Assembly: GCF_900143525.1 (NCBI RefSeq)
Contig: NZ_FREZ01000004.1
Location: 226,462 to 290,461 of the forward strand
Reading direction: 5' to 3'
DNA length: 64,000 nt
Origin: Ruegeria sp. Alg231-54
Lineage (GTDB): Bacteria > Pseudomonadota > Alphaproteobacteria > Rhodobacterales > Rhodobacteraceae
The translations under genes and the position numbers were made by a program. The notes beneath the pieces were generated by a model. The model was not told the origin of the DNA. It ran no database searches and saw nothing but the letters and a program-made list of their open reading frames with translations. Of the stretch, positions 15,779 through 24,815 are shown one piece after another. Position 1 is the stretch's first letter. Every line of letters begins with the position of its first letter.

Positions 15779-17650
15779 ATGCGGACTGGGTTTTTTTCAT
15801 GCGTGTTTTGGGTGATGGCGTCGTTGGCAAGCGCACAGACTTACGACGTCGTCATTCTGAATGGGCGGGTTATGGACCCGGAAACAAACTTTGACGCTGT
15901 CACCAACGTAGGAATTTCTGGCGGGTGGATCGCTGAGATTACGGACCAACCTATCGAAGGCGATGAGACGATTGATGCAACCGGTCACATTGTTTCCCCA
16001 GGCTTCATTGACACACAGCACCACGGGCACGGCAATCTGTTTGGCGTTAGGTTAAGCCTAAGGGACGGCGTAACCACGCCGATGGATTTAGAGTACGGCA
16101 ACATAAATTCGGCGGAGTGGTACGCTGAGCGCGAGGGTAAATGGCCCGTAAATTTCGCCGCAGCAGCGTCTCATGAATTGCAGCGCATGCGTGTATTGGA
16201 CGGGTTGGTTTTCGAAGAGGGCTTTGATGCCGAGGGCGGATTACTTGCTCGCGGTGACAGCTACAATGAGAACGGCATCCCGGATTGGGCTGAAACTGTT
16301 CCGACAATCGATCAACTCAACGACATAATGGCTGGTATAGATGAAGAGCTTCGCGCTGGCGCGCTGACTGCGGCTTCCACGATGGGGTACATGGCTGTTG
16401 GTGCGACGACGCTTGAAGTTTTTAACCTCCAAAAAGCCGCAGCGAACTACGATCGTCCGAGCAGCTTCCACGTTCGGCTTTTGGGGAACAATGCGCCGCC
16501 ATACGAGGGAAACCTTGGAAATCTAGAGCAGATGGCGAATGCTGCCGCCTTGGGCGCTCCAATGCTCATTAGTCACAACAATAACGTAGGCTGGTGGGAA
16601 ATCGAAGAGCGTGCTCAAGGTATGCGCGAGCAAGGGATGAACGTTTGGTCCGAATATTACCCTTACACTTGCGGATCAACGACCATCGGATCTGAGTTCC
16701 TCAAACCAGAAGGGTTGGCACTCTTGGGGTGGGGATATGATCAGATGCTCAACCCGCGCACCGGTGAGTTCATGTCTGAGGAAGAGTACCAGAAGATCGT
16801 GGCTGAAGACCCAGCCTTCGTCATCATCGCTTGTATTCCAGAACGGGAGGAGTGGCTCCCTTTGTGGCTCCGAGTTCCACATATGACGGTCGCGGGCGAC
16901 CAGATGCCCCCGACTGACGAAAATGGACGAATACTGACAGGCGAAGACCCTTTCGAAGCCTATGTAGGACATCCACGCACCGCCGGAAGCCACGCTGCGA
17001 CGCTACGCCTTGCTCGTGAAAACGGTGTGCCGTGGATGCAGATGATCGCTTCAAATAGCTATTGGGCCGCAAAACACTTAGGCGATACTGGACTGCGTGC
17101 AATGCAGGTGCGAGGCAGGATGCAGGAAGGCATGGTGGCGGACATCACGATCTTCGATCCCGAGACTGTGACCGACAATGCTACATATCAAACCGGTTTC
17201 AACGGGCTCCCTTCAACAGGTATTCCATATGTCCTCGTCAATGGCGCAATAGTTGTCAGCAACAGCGAACTGGTGGACGGAGTGTTGGCCGGTCAACCAA
17301 TTCGATATCCTGTAGAGGACAAAGGACGCTGGGTTCCCCTCGAAAAGACCAGCTATCTCGACAATCTTCTTGGCGGAGAAATTCCCGGCGCGGTGCAAGA
17401 TTATGGAACGGACCCAGAAGAACTGCGTGGCCAAAGCGGTGGAGAAGACGATGCCCGGTTGAATGCACCACAGGAAACGAAGCCGACCCGGACAGCTTCG
17501 GCTGATTGGTTCAAAACCTATCCCAGTGAAAATGAACTCGGTGTTGTGATGTGCCCAATTCACGGCGTGTTGGAGGATCGTCGATTGGTTCAGAGGGAAT
17601 GGTCAGGCCGTATGATGACAGCCGCCAATTATGACCCGCTGGCAAACTAA
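15779..17650 (+). CDS. Exported amidohydrolase, N-acyl-D-amino-acid deacylase-like
   Basis: A 623-residue protein with a signal peptide (cleavage after SLASAQ) and a D-aminoacylase-type amidohydrolase fold: YDVVILNGRVMDPETNFD, ISPGFID-type strand (IVSPGFIDTQHHGHG near 80), SHNNN, then LRAMQVRGRMQEGMVADITIFD. The usual metal motif Asp-x-His-x-His appears as DTQHH, with Gln in place of the first His, so metal binding may be altered, and the real substrate may differ from N-acyl-D-amino acids. The C-terminal 100 residues extend past the usual domain. It lies alone between two repeat tracts, left of the rhamnose genes. Confidence 0.88.
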   Translation: MRTGFFSCVFWVMASLASAQTYDVVILNGRVMDPETNFDAVTNVGISGGWIAEITDQPIEGDETIDATGHIVSPGFIDTQHHGHGNLFGVRLSLRDGVTTPMDLEYGNINSAEWYAEREGKWPVNFAAAASHELQRMRVLDGLVFEEGFDAEGGLLARGDSYNENGIPDWAETVPTIDQLNDIMAGIDEELRAGALTAASTMGYMAVGATTLEVFNLQKAAANYDRPSSFHVRLLGNNAPPYEGNLGNLEQMANAAALGAPMLISHNNNVGWWEIEERAQGMREQGMNVWSEYYPYTCGSTTIGSEFLKPEGLALLGWGYDQMLNPRTGEFMSEEEYQKIVAEDPAFVIIACIPEREEWLPLWLRVPHMTVAGDQMPPTDENGRILTGEDPFEAYVGHPRTAGSHAATLRLARENGVPWMQMIASNSYWAAKHLGDTGLRAMQVRGRMQEGMVADITIFDPETVTDNATYQTGFNGLPSTGIPYVLVNGAIVVSNSELVDGVLAGQPIRYPVEDKGRWVPLEKTSYLDNLLGGEIPGAVQDYGTDPEELRGQSGGEDDARLNAPQETKPTRTASADWFKTYPSENELGVVMCPIHGVLEDRRLVQREWSGRMMTAANYDPLAN

Positions 17651-17815
17651 TGACTTGAAATAGTTGAACCGCCTGTTGCGTTAAAGTTGTGGTTTTGAAT
17701 GCCCGCTTTAGGCTCTGAGCGGTCGTTCGCTGCGCAGTGCATCAATGACCGCCGAGCGGACAAAGCTGCCGTTTGTTGCCCTACGACCAACGTCGGCTTT
17801 CCGGTCATGGAAGGC
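17651..17815. repeat. Dispersed intergenic repeat after amidohydrolase
   Basis: The block at 17747-17779 (GACCGCCGAGCGGACAAAGC, continuing into TGCCGTTTGTTG) is nearly the same as 15652-15682 on the other side of the amidohydrolase gene, in the same orientation. The left part (TCGTTCGCTGC, ATGACCG) also resembles the tract at 63540-63615. Confidence 0.65.
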
Positions 17816-19054
17816 TCAGTCGCGGTCTGACACACTGCTTTGATAGCGGTCTAGTTCTTCAATCAACCTCTGACCGTTTGGAACGTTTTCACGCTCAGAA
17901 AACTCACTCCAAACGGTGCCGAACGGCATGTCCTTGAACTCTTCTGTCAGCGTTAATCGTGTTGTGAAGTCCAGATTCGTTTCGGCAGTTTTCAGAGCCT
18001 CCGTCGGCATCAATAGCGCGCGCAACAGTGCTTTTTGCATATTACGGGCTCCAATGACCCACGCGGCAGTCCGGCTGATGGTCGCGTCAAAGAAATCGAG
18101 CCCGATGTGGGTGCGATCCAGCAATTCCGCGCTGACAAGTTCTTGTGCCATTTGAAGGATATCGTCGCTAAGCAAGATCACGTGGTCGCTGTCCCAGCGC
18201 ATAGGACGCGAAACGTGTAGCAGGATTTCGTCCAGCGACAGGGCGACGGAACTGAGCTTGTCTGCGATGTTTTCCGTTGGGTGAAAATGCCCCATATCAA
18301 GGCAAAGCAACGTCCCTTTGCGGATCGCATACCCCATGTAGAATTCATGGCTGCCGACCGTGCAGGCCTCCACACCGATCCCAAATAGTTTGCTTTCTAC
18401 GGCATCCAGCATCTGCGCCTTGTCTTGTGGTGACGCCAGCATCGCATCCAGTGATGCCTCCAGCCGCGCGCGAGCAGACATCCGGTCAATCGGCGTGTCT
18501 TTGTAGCCGTCAGGCACCCAGATGTTGTTCACACAGGGCGAGCCCAGCGCCGCACCCATTTGTGCGGCAATCTCTCGGGACCGGCGGCCATGTTCGATCC
18601 AGAAACCGCGAATGCCCTCATCAGGATGGCTGAGGGTCAAGTTGTCATCTGCTTTTGCGTGAGCAAAGAAGGTTGGATTGAAATCGAGCCCGAGTTTCTG
18701 ATCACGGGCCCAGTCAACCCAAGGTGCGAAATGCTGATACTCAATCTCATCTCGATCAGGGTTTGCGTCGGCATCAAGATACATTGCATGCAAGTTCAAC
18801 CGGTGATTTCCAGGGATCATTGAATAGGCGAATTCCAGATCGGCGCGCAATTCGTCCGGTGTGCGGGCACGTCCGGGATGGTTTCCAGTCGCCTGAATAC
18901 CTCCCCCCGAGGATCCGGACCTTTGTTCGAACCCCACTACATCGTCGCCCTGCCAGCAATGCATCGAGATGGGAATGGTCTTTAATCGGTCCAATGCCGC
19001 TTCAGTATCGACACCCCAGTCGGCAAATGCCGCCTTCGCGGTTTCATAGCTCAT
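17816..19054 (-). CDS. rhaA: L-rhamnose isomerase
   Basis: A 412-residue enzyme converting L-rhamnose to L-rhamnulose in the cytoplasm. It matches the E. coli RhaA type along its whole length: IPISMHCWQGDDVVGFE (about 27-43), GIQATGNHPGRA, NLHAMYLD, LGLDFNPTFFAH, VNNIWVPDG, the metal ligands in DAVESKLFGIG, LCLDMGHFHPTE and HVSRPMRWDSDHV, and IGLDFFDATISR. The length is normal for the family. Its gene starts nine bases after rhaD on the minus strand, so the two form one operon divergent from the transporter. Confidence 0.97.
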   Translation of the reverse strand: MSYETAKAAFADWGVDTEAALDRLKTIPISMHCWQGDDVVGFEQRSGSSGGGIQATGNHPGRARTPDELRADLEFAYSMIPGNHRLNLHAMYLDADANPDRDEIEYQHFAPWVDWARDQKLGLDFNPTFFAHAKADDNLTLSHPDEGIRGFWIEHGRRSREIAAQMGAALGSPCVNNIWVPDGYKDTPIDRMSARARLEASLDAMLASPQDKAQMLDAVESKLFGIGVEACTVGSHEFYMGYAIRKGTLLCLDMGHFHPTENIADKLSSVALSLDEILLHVSRPMRWDSDHVILLSDDILQMAQELVSAELLDRTHIGLDFFDATISRTAAWVIGARNMQKALLRALLMPTEALKTAETNLDFTTRLTLTEEFKDMPFGTVWSEFSERENVPNGQRLIEELDRYQSSVSDRD

Positions 19055-19063
19055 TGCCGGTTC

Positions 19064-21166
19064 CTATCGCGTAAAGGCTTGGACGTTACCGGCATCAACA
19101 TTGATGATGTTACCAGTTGATTTGGAAGACGTGTCAGCTGCAAAAAAATAGCAGGCTTCGGCAATATCCTCGGGTAGAACCGAGCGCTTGAGCATGGATC
19201 GCTGGCGATACATCTCTTCCAGTCCGTCTTTGTCCGTGCCGTAGGTTCCAGCGCGTTGTTCGAGCCAGTCCCCTTCCCAGATCTTTGAGCCGCGCAGAAC
19301 CGCATCAGGATTGACCACATTTACTCGAATGCCTGTTTCAGCACCTTCCAGTGCAAGGCACCGCGCCAGATGGATTTCCGAAGCCTTGGCGGTGCAATAG
19401 GCGGCGGCATTGGGCGAGGCAGCGAGGCCATTCTTGGAGCCAACAAAGACGACCGAGCCACCCATGTCCTGCACCCGCATCAGTTTGAACGCTTCGCGGC
19501 TGACCAAAAAATACCCTGTCGACAAGATATCCATGTTCTTGTTCCAAAGTGCGAGCGAGGTGTCTTCGATCGGTGCTGAAGACGCGATGCCAGCATTGGA
19601 GACCAGAATATCCACCCCGCCGAACTCGACAGCGGCGTCTGCAAAGGCGGCAGCAACGGCATCTTCACTGGTGACGTCCATGCGGACCCTGCGCACGACG
19701 TCTTTGCCATAAGTGCCAGCAAGATTTTCCTGAGTAGATTCGAGGGCTTCTTCGTTTATGTCTGCCAACACGACGCAGGCGCCTTCGGACAGATAACGCT
19801 TCGCCGTGGCAGCGCCGATGCCACCAGCACCACCAGTGACAAGGGCGACCCGGCCAGCGAGCGATTTAGGTTTGGGCATGCGCTGTAGTTTTGCTTCCTC
19901 CAGCAGCCAATATTCGATGTCAAAGGCCTCCTGTTCGGGCAGGCCCTGGTATTTGCTGACAGCAGAAGCACCGCGCATCACGTTGATCGCATTGACGTAA
20001 AACTCGCCCGAAATGCGCGCAGTCGCTTTGTCTTTAGCAAAGGTGATCATGCCGACACCGGGCACCAGATAAACAACCGCGTTTGGGTCGCGCAGTGCTG
20101 GGCTGTCATCGTGCTTGCAGCGCTCATAGTACGCTGCATAGTCCTTGCGGTAGGCGTCAATCTGATCCGGCAACCCTTCCAGAACAGCGTCAATATTGCT
20201 CGTGTCGGGATCAAATGGCACCACAAGTGGGCGGATTTTGGTGCGCAAAAAGTGGTCGGGGCAAGACGTGCCCAAAGCCGCAAGCGGTTCCATGTTCCGC
20301 GCATTGACGAATTCGAGAACAGCATCGCTGTCATTGAAATGACCGACCATGTGCTGATTGCCTGACACGAAACCACGGATAGCGGGCATCAGCCGGGCTG
20401 CGATCGCGCACCGCTCGTTGACAGGTAGACTGCCATGCACAGGCCCGCCAAAGGGGGCGACACCGTCACTGCGGTCTGCCAGCCATTTGGTGGCCACGTT
20501 GATGACGTCGATGGTCTGGTCATAACAGTCTTTGGCCGTATCAGCCCATGTGAACAGCCCATGGCTTTCCAGCACCACACCGTCTGCATCCGGATTTTCC
20601 AGACAGAACTTTTCCAACCAAAGACCCAGTTCATAACCGGGCTTTTTCCAGGGTAGCCAGCCTATGCGGTCACCAAAAATCTCTTGCGTGAGTTCCTTGG
20701 AGTTTGTCGACGCGGCAATCGCAATAATGGCATCGGCGTGCACATGGTCCACGTGTTTGCGCGGCACGTAGGCGTGTAGCGGAGTGTCGATGGAAGCGGC
20801 CCGAGGGTTCAGTTTGAAAGTGCAGTGCGGCAGATACCCCACCATCTCATCTTCAAACTCCACACCACGGTAAAGCGACTTTAACGCCTGCAACTTGTCC
20901 ATGTAGAGCGTAGAAAAGCCATCCATCTTGATCGAGCCGATGTCGCCACCTGATCCTTTGACCCACAACACTTCGACGTTGTCACCGTTCAGTGGATCGA
21001 CTTCCGTCACCTTGGCTGATGTGTTGCCGCCACCATAATTGGTCACACGCTTGTCCGAACCCAGGATGTTGGAGCGATAAAGCAATAGTTCCGATTCGCT
21101 CATTCCTTGCACCGCATCGTCATCCCATCGGCTTTCAAGAAGCTGAGTTTGCACTGTTTTCAACAT
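19064..21166 (-). CDS. rhaD: Bifunctional rhamnulose-1-phosphate aldolase / lactaldehyde dehydrogenase
   Basis: A 700-residue fusion. The N-terminal class II aldolase domain (about 1-420) has the zinc-site HVH at 141-143 and SHG near 201-203. The C-terminal short-chain dehydrogenase domain (about 430-700) has the TGGAGGIG nucleotide-binding motif, NAG and the catalytic Tyr-x-x-x-Lys (YCTAK). It cleaves rhamnulose-1-phosphate to dihydroxyacetone phosphate and L-lactaldehyde, and the second domain oxidises the aldehyde to lactate, which removes a toxic intermediate. This fusion is known from Rhizobium-type rhamnose clusters. It is the first gene of the leftward operon, controlled from the operator at 21242-21304. 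Confidence 0.96.
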   Translation of the reverse strand: MLKTVQTQLLESRWDDDAVQGMSESELLLYRSNILGSDKRVTNYGGGNTSAKVTEVDPLNGDNVEVLWVKGSGGDIGSIKMDGFSTLYMDKLQALKSLYRGVEFEDEMVGYLPHCTFKLNPRAASIDTPLHAYVPRKHVDHVHADAIIAIAASTNSKELTQEIFGDRIGWLPWKKPGYELGLWLEKFCLENPDADGVVLESHGLFTWADTAKDCYDQTIDVINVATKWLADRSDGVAPFGGPVHGSLPVNERCAIAARLMPAIRGFVSGNQHMVGHFNDSDAVLEFVNARNMEPLAALGTSCPDHFLRTKIRPLVVPFDPDTSNIDAVLEGLPDQIDAYRKDYAAYYERCKHDDSPALRDPNAVVYLVPGVGMITFAKDKATARISGEFYVNAINVMRGASAVSKYQGLPEQEAFDIEYWLLEEAKLQRMPKPKSLAGRVALVTGGAGGIGAATAKRYLSEGACVVLADINEEALESTQENLAGTYGKDVVRRVRMDVTSEDAVAAAFADAAVEFGGVDILVSNAGIASSAPIEDTSLALWNKNMDILSTGYFLVSREAFKLMRVQDMGGSVVFVGSKNGLAASPNAAAYCTAKASEIHLARCLALEGAETGIRVNVVNPDAVLRGSKIWEGDWLEQRAGTYGTDKDGLEEMYRQRSMLKRSVLPEDIAEACYFFAADTSSKSTGNIINVDAGNVQAFTR

Positions 21167-21241
21167 GTTTCCTCCCGGTCGGCATCACGCGCCCTTCATT
21201 GGTGTTCGTTGCAAGGCTGATTGGAGTGCGGCGGTTTGTCA

Positions 21242-21304
21242 ATCACAAACCATCAAAAACGATCATGCTGCACTGCAAAATGATTGTTAATGATCGAAAT
21301 TGAT
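21242..21304. promoter_or_regulatory. Six-half-site operator between rhaD and the DeoR regulator
   Basis: The half-site ATCA occurs at 21242, 21252 and 21262, and its reverse complement TGAT at 21281, 21291 and 21301. Every step is exactly 10 bp, and the two triplets are perfectly symmetric about 21273. The helical phasing places all sites on one DNA face. It lies between the divergent rhaDA operon and the regulator gene, so it is the expected binding site of the DeoR-family repressor, controlling both directions. Confidence 0.8.
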
Positions 21305-21353
21305 TGACAGGTGCGGCGAATCTCGACAGTTTGTCGGATCAGGGAGGCCAGCA

Positions 21354-22154
21354 ATGCATGAGAAAGAACGTCATACGATCATCCTGTCTGCGGTCGAAGA
21401 GCGGCCTGTTGTGACCGTGGTTGACCTTTGCAATCTGACCGGTGCGTCGGAGGCAACGATCCGCCGTGATATTGCGACTCTGGATCAGGACAAGCTGCTG
21501 CGCCGGGTGCGTGGCGGTGCTGAAGCTTTAAGCCCGCCACAGTTCGTTGGTCTTGCCGGCCGGCCATTTTCGGTCAATGAGGCCATGCGCATTGAAGAAA
21601 AGCAGGCCATAGCTGCCGCTGCCGTTGATTTGTGTGAAGACGGTGACGCGATCATCATCAATGGCGGCACGACGACATTTCAGATGGTACACCCACTGGC
21701 TAGCCGTCGGCTGCAGGTCTTCACCAACTCTTTTCCGATTGCCGAGCATCTGCTCAAGCATTCCAAAAACACCATAATGTTGTCGGGCGGCACAATTTAT
21801 CGTGAACAGAACATCATTCTTTCGCCATTCGACAACGACGTGACACGTAATTTTTGTGCTCGGCGCATGTTCATGGGCGCGCAAGGGTTGGGACCACTTG
21901 GGCTGATGGAAGCGGATCCCTTACTGATCCAAGCTGAGCAAAAATTGATAGGGCAGGCAGACGAGCTTGTCGTTCTAGCTGACAGCACAAAGTTCGAGCA
22001 ACGCTCAAGCCTCGTTTTGTGCCCGTTGAACCGGATCACGACCGTCATCACCGATGACCAGATAACAGACAAAGCGGCCTCGATGCTCGAAGCCGCCGAA
22101 GTGACGCTGATCGTTACCCAGTCAGGGGGCGCTCAGAAAAACGTGGCCTCTTGA
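21354..22154 (+). CDS. rhaR: DeoR-family transcriptional regulator of rhamnose genes
   Basis: A 266-residue regulator from the ATG at 21354, preceded by AGGGAGG. It has an N-terminal DeoR winged helix (residues about 5-60; VVDLCNLTGASEATIRRDI is the helix-turn-helix, followed by RRVRGGAEAL) and a C-terminal sugar-phosphate sensor domain (DGDAIIINGGTTTFQM, TNSFPIAEHL, MLSGGTIYREQ, VVLADSTKFE). By analogy with Rhizobium RhaR it represses the cluster until a phosphorylated rhamnose intermediate is present. The first gene of the rightward rha operon. Confidence 0.93.
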   Translation: MHEKERHTIILSAVEERPVVTVVDLCNLTGASEATIRRDIATLDQDKLLRRVRGGAEALSPPQFVGLAGRPFSVNEAMRIEEKQAIAAAAVDLCEDGDAIIINGGTTTFQMVHPLASRRLQVFTNSFPIAEHLLKHSKNTIMLSGGTIYREQNIILSPFDNDVTRNFCARRMFMGAQGLGPLGLMEADPLLIQAEQKLIGQADELVVLADSTKFEQRSSLVLCPLNRITTVITDDQITDKAASMLEAAEVTLIVTQSGGAQKNVAS

Positions 22155-22194
22155 TCGGGGCATTACCAGCGAACGTACTTTAGGGAGGAAACCA

Positions 22195-23196
22195 ATGAAA
22201 CGTCGCGCTTTCACTACTCTAACCGCAGGCCTCAGCCTTGCAGCAAGCCTGTTCGGGACCACAGCAATGGCGCAGGACGATATGCGTATCGCGCTGGTCG
22301 TAAAGGCCCTCGGCATCGGCTTCTTTGAAGCGGCTGCAGAAGGCGCCCAAGAGGCTGCTGATGAACTTGGCGGAGTCGAGATCATCTACACCGGCCCCAC
22401 CGATACAACCGCCGAAGGCCAGATTGAGGTGATCAACTCGCTCATCGCTCAGGGCGTGGACGCAATCGCGGTATCGGCAAATGATACAGATGCGCTTGTG
22501 CCGACACTGAAAAAGGCCATGCAACGCGGTATCACGGTTATCTCATGGGACTCAGGCGTCGCAGATGAGGGTCGTCAGATGCACCTCAACCCATCCTCCA
22601 ACGCGCTGATCGGCAACATGATCATCAAACTGGCCGCTGATCACCTGCCCGATGGCGGGGACGTGGCGGTGCTTTCAGCCACGACCACATCAACGAACCA
22701 GAACATCTGGATCGAAGAGATGACCAAGGTGATGGGCAACTATCCCGGCATCAACGTCGTCTCGACCGTCTATGGTGACGACCTTGCCGACAAGTCCTAT
22801 CGCGAAGCGACAGGTCTCATGCAGTCTTATCCTGACCTCGACGCGATCATCGCACCGACATCTGTCGGCATCGTGGCTGCGGCACAGGCCGTTGTCGACG
22901 CTGGCAAAGTGGGTGAAGTCAACGTCACCGGCCTTGGTCTGCCGTCCGAAATGGCGGGTGCTATCGAGAGTGGTGCGTCACAGTCCTTTGCAATCTGGAA
23001 CCCAATCGATCTTGGATACTCCGCAGCAATGATTGCCCATGCGCTGGTCTCCGGTGCTGCAACGGCAGAGCCCGGTGCCGAAATCTCGATTGGTCGGGTC
23101 GGCACCATCACTTTGGATGAAAGCAATTCGGCTGCCATGGCAGATCCGTTCATCTACGATGCGTCCAATATCGATCAGTTCAAATCGATCTTCTGA
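22195..23196 (+). CDS. rhaS: L-rhamnose ABC transporter, periplasmic binding protein
   Basis: A 333-residue protein with a cleavable signal peptide (ends TTAMAQ) and a ribose-binding-protein-like Peripla_BP_4 fold: MRIALVVKALGIGFFEAAAEGAQ, IAVSANDTDALVPTLKKAM, VISWDSGV, IIAPTSVGIVAAAQ. It captures L-rhamnose in the periplasm for the RhaPQT transporter. AGGGAGGAAACC gives a strong ribosome site, consistent with high expression of a binding protein. Assignment to rhamnose rests on the surrounding genes. Confidence 0.94.
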   Translation: MKRRAFTTLTAGLSLAASLFGTTAMAQDDMRIALVVKALGIGFFEAAAEGAQEAADELGGVEIIYTGPTDTTAEGQIEVINSLIAQGVDAIAVSANDTDALVPTLKKAMQRGITVISWDSGVADEGRQMHLNPSSNALIGNMIIKLAADHLPDGGDVAVLSATTTSTNQNIWIEEMTKVMGNYPGINVVSTVYGDDLADKSYREATGLMQSYPDLDAIIAPTSVGIVAAAQAVVDAGKVGEVNVTGLGLPSEMAGAIESGASQSFAIWNPIDLGYSAAMIAHALVSGAATAEPGAEISIGRVGTITLDESNSAAMADPFIYDASNIDQFKSIF

Positions 23197-23270
23197 TCAA
23201 CTGACGCGATCACTGGCGCGGCCCAATCGGCCGCGCCGACATCCCCCATCTGAACAAGTCGAGACCTGAA

Positions 23271-24803
23271 ATGCTGAAAAAATCAGACAGCGCGATACCG
23301 TCTGAAGGCTCGACTGCGCAGACAGCAATTCTTGCGCTCGACGGAGTTACGAAAACCTTTCCCGGCGTCAAAGCCTTGTCCGAGATCTCGCTGCAGCTGA
23401 TACCAGGCAAGGTCACCGCTTTGATCGGTGAAAACGGCGCTGGCAAGTCCACAGTCGTAAAGATCCTAACAGGCATCTATCAACCTGACGGCGGCGCCAT
23501 TCTGGTCGATGGGCAGCGCACAACCTTTCCCGCACCGCAGGCCGCCGCTGACAACGGCGTGACCGCGATCCATCAGGAAACGGTGCTTTTTGATGAACTG
23601 TCAGTGGCAGAAAACATTTTTCTGGGCCATGCCCCGCGTGGTGCGTTTGGCCTGATAGACCGAAAGATGATGAACCAGAAGGCGGGTGAAATCCTTGACG
23701 GTGTTGGTGCCAAGATTGAGCCCGATCATAAGCTCAAGGACCTCGGCATCGCCAACAAGCATCTGGTGGCCATTGCCCGCGCTCTGTCGATTGATGCCCG
23801 CGTTGTCATCATGGATGAACCAACAGCGGCACTGTCTCACAAGGAAATCGAGGAACTCTACGAGCTTGTTGAAAGCCTCAAGGCGCAAGGAAAGGCTATC
23901 CTGTTTATCAGCCACAAGTTTGACGAGATTTTCCGGATCGCTGACAACTACACAGTATTTCGCGACGGACAATTGATCGGTGATGGCGCGATTGCTGATG
24001 TGACTGAGGCTGACCTCGTCAAGATGATGGTGGGCCGCGATGTCAGCCAGATTTTTCCGCAGCGCACGCCCAATCCGGGCGACGACATTCTAAAAGTTGC
24101 AGGCTACAGCCATCCAACAGAGTTCGAGGACATTGGGTTCACCCTGCGCACGGGCGAAATCCTTGGCTTTTACGGTCTTGTTGGGGCGGGTCGGTCCGAG
24201 TTTATGCAAGCGCTGTTTGGCATGACGCGCCTCTCAGCCGGCGCCGTTGAAATTGATAGAGCGCCCGTCCAGATCAAATCCCCTGCTGATGCTGTCGATC
24301 ATGGCATCGTCTACGTGCCCGAAGACCGTGGGAAGCAGGGTGCGATACTTGATCTGCCAATCTTTCAGAACGTCACGCTGCCCTCTTTGGGGCGGCTTTC
24401 CAACAATGGGTTTCTGAAGCTGGCGGAAGAATTCAAGCTGGCGCGCGAATATACCGAGCGACTGGATCTGCGCGCCGCGTCTTTGGACACACATGTTACC
24501 AACCTGTCTGGTGGCAACCAGCAAAAAGTCGTCATCGCAAAATGGCTGGCGACCCAACCCAAGGTGATCATTCTCGATGAGCCAACCAAAGGCGTCGACA
24601 TCGGCTCCAAGGCTGCAGTGCACGAATTCATGGCTGAACTTGCCGCGCAAGGTCTTGCGGTGATCATGGTCAGCTCGGAGATCCCGGAAATTCTGGGGAT
24701 GTCCGACCGCGTTATCGTGATGCGCGAAGGCCGTATGGTTGCTGAATTGTCTGATAAAGACCTGCAACCCGAAACGCTTGTCCGCCACGCCGCCGGTATC
24801 TGA
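23271..24803 (+). CDS. rhaT: L-rhamnose ABC transporter, ATP-binding protein
   Basis: A 510-residue sugar-type ATPase with two nucleotide-binding domains. The first (about 18-255) has Walker A GENGAGKST and Walker B VIMDEPTAAL. The second (about 265-505) begins with a degenerate Walker A (GLVGAGRSE) and has the signature LSGGNQQKV and ILDEPTKGVD. This architecture is that of RbsA/XylG-type monosaccharide importers. Not the same as the E. coli RhaT symporter, which shares the name. Confidence 0.95.
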   Translation: MLKKSDSAIPSEGSTAQTAILALDGVTKTFPGVKALSEISLQLIPGKVTALIGENGAGKSTVVKILTGIYQPDGGAILVDGQRTTFPAPQAAADNGVTAIHQETVLFDELSVAENIFLGHAPRGAFGLIDRKMMNQKAGEILDGVGAKIEPDHKLKDLGIANKHLVAIARALSIDARVVIMDEPTAALSHKEIEELYELVESLKAQGKAILFISHKFDEIFRIADNYTVFRDGQLIGDGAIADVTEADLVKMMVGRDVSQIFPQRTPNPGDDILKVAGYSHPTEFEDIGFTLRTGEILGFYGLVGAGRSEFMQALFGMTRLSAGAVEIDRAPVQIKSPADAVDHGIVYVPEDRGKQGAILDLPIFQNVTLPSLGRLSNNGFLKLAEEFKLAREYTERLDLRAASLDTHVTNLSGGNQQKVVIAKWLATQPKVIILDEPTKGVDIGSKAAVHEFMAELAAQGLAVIMVSSEIPEILGMSDRVIVMREGRMVAELSDKDLQPETLVRHAAGI

Positions 24804-24815
24804 GGGGAACACAGC

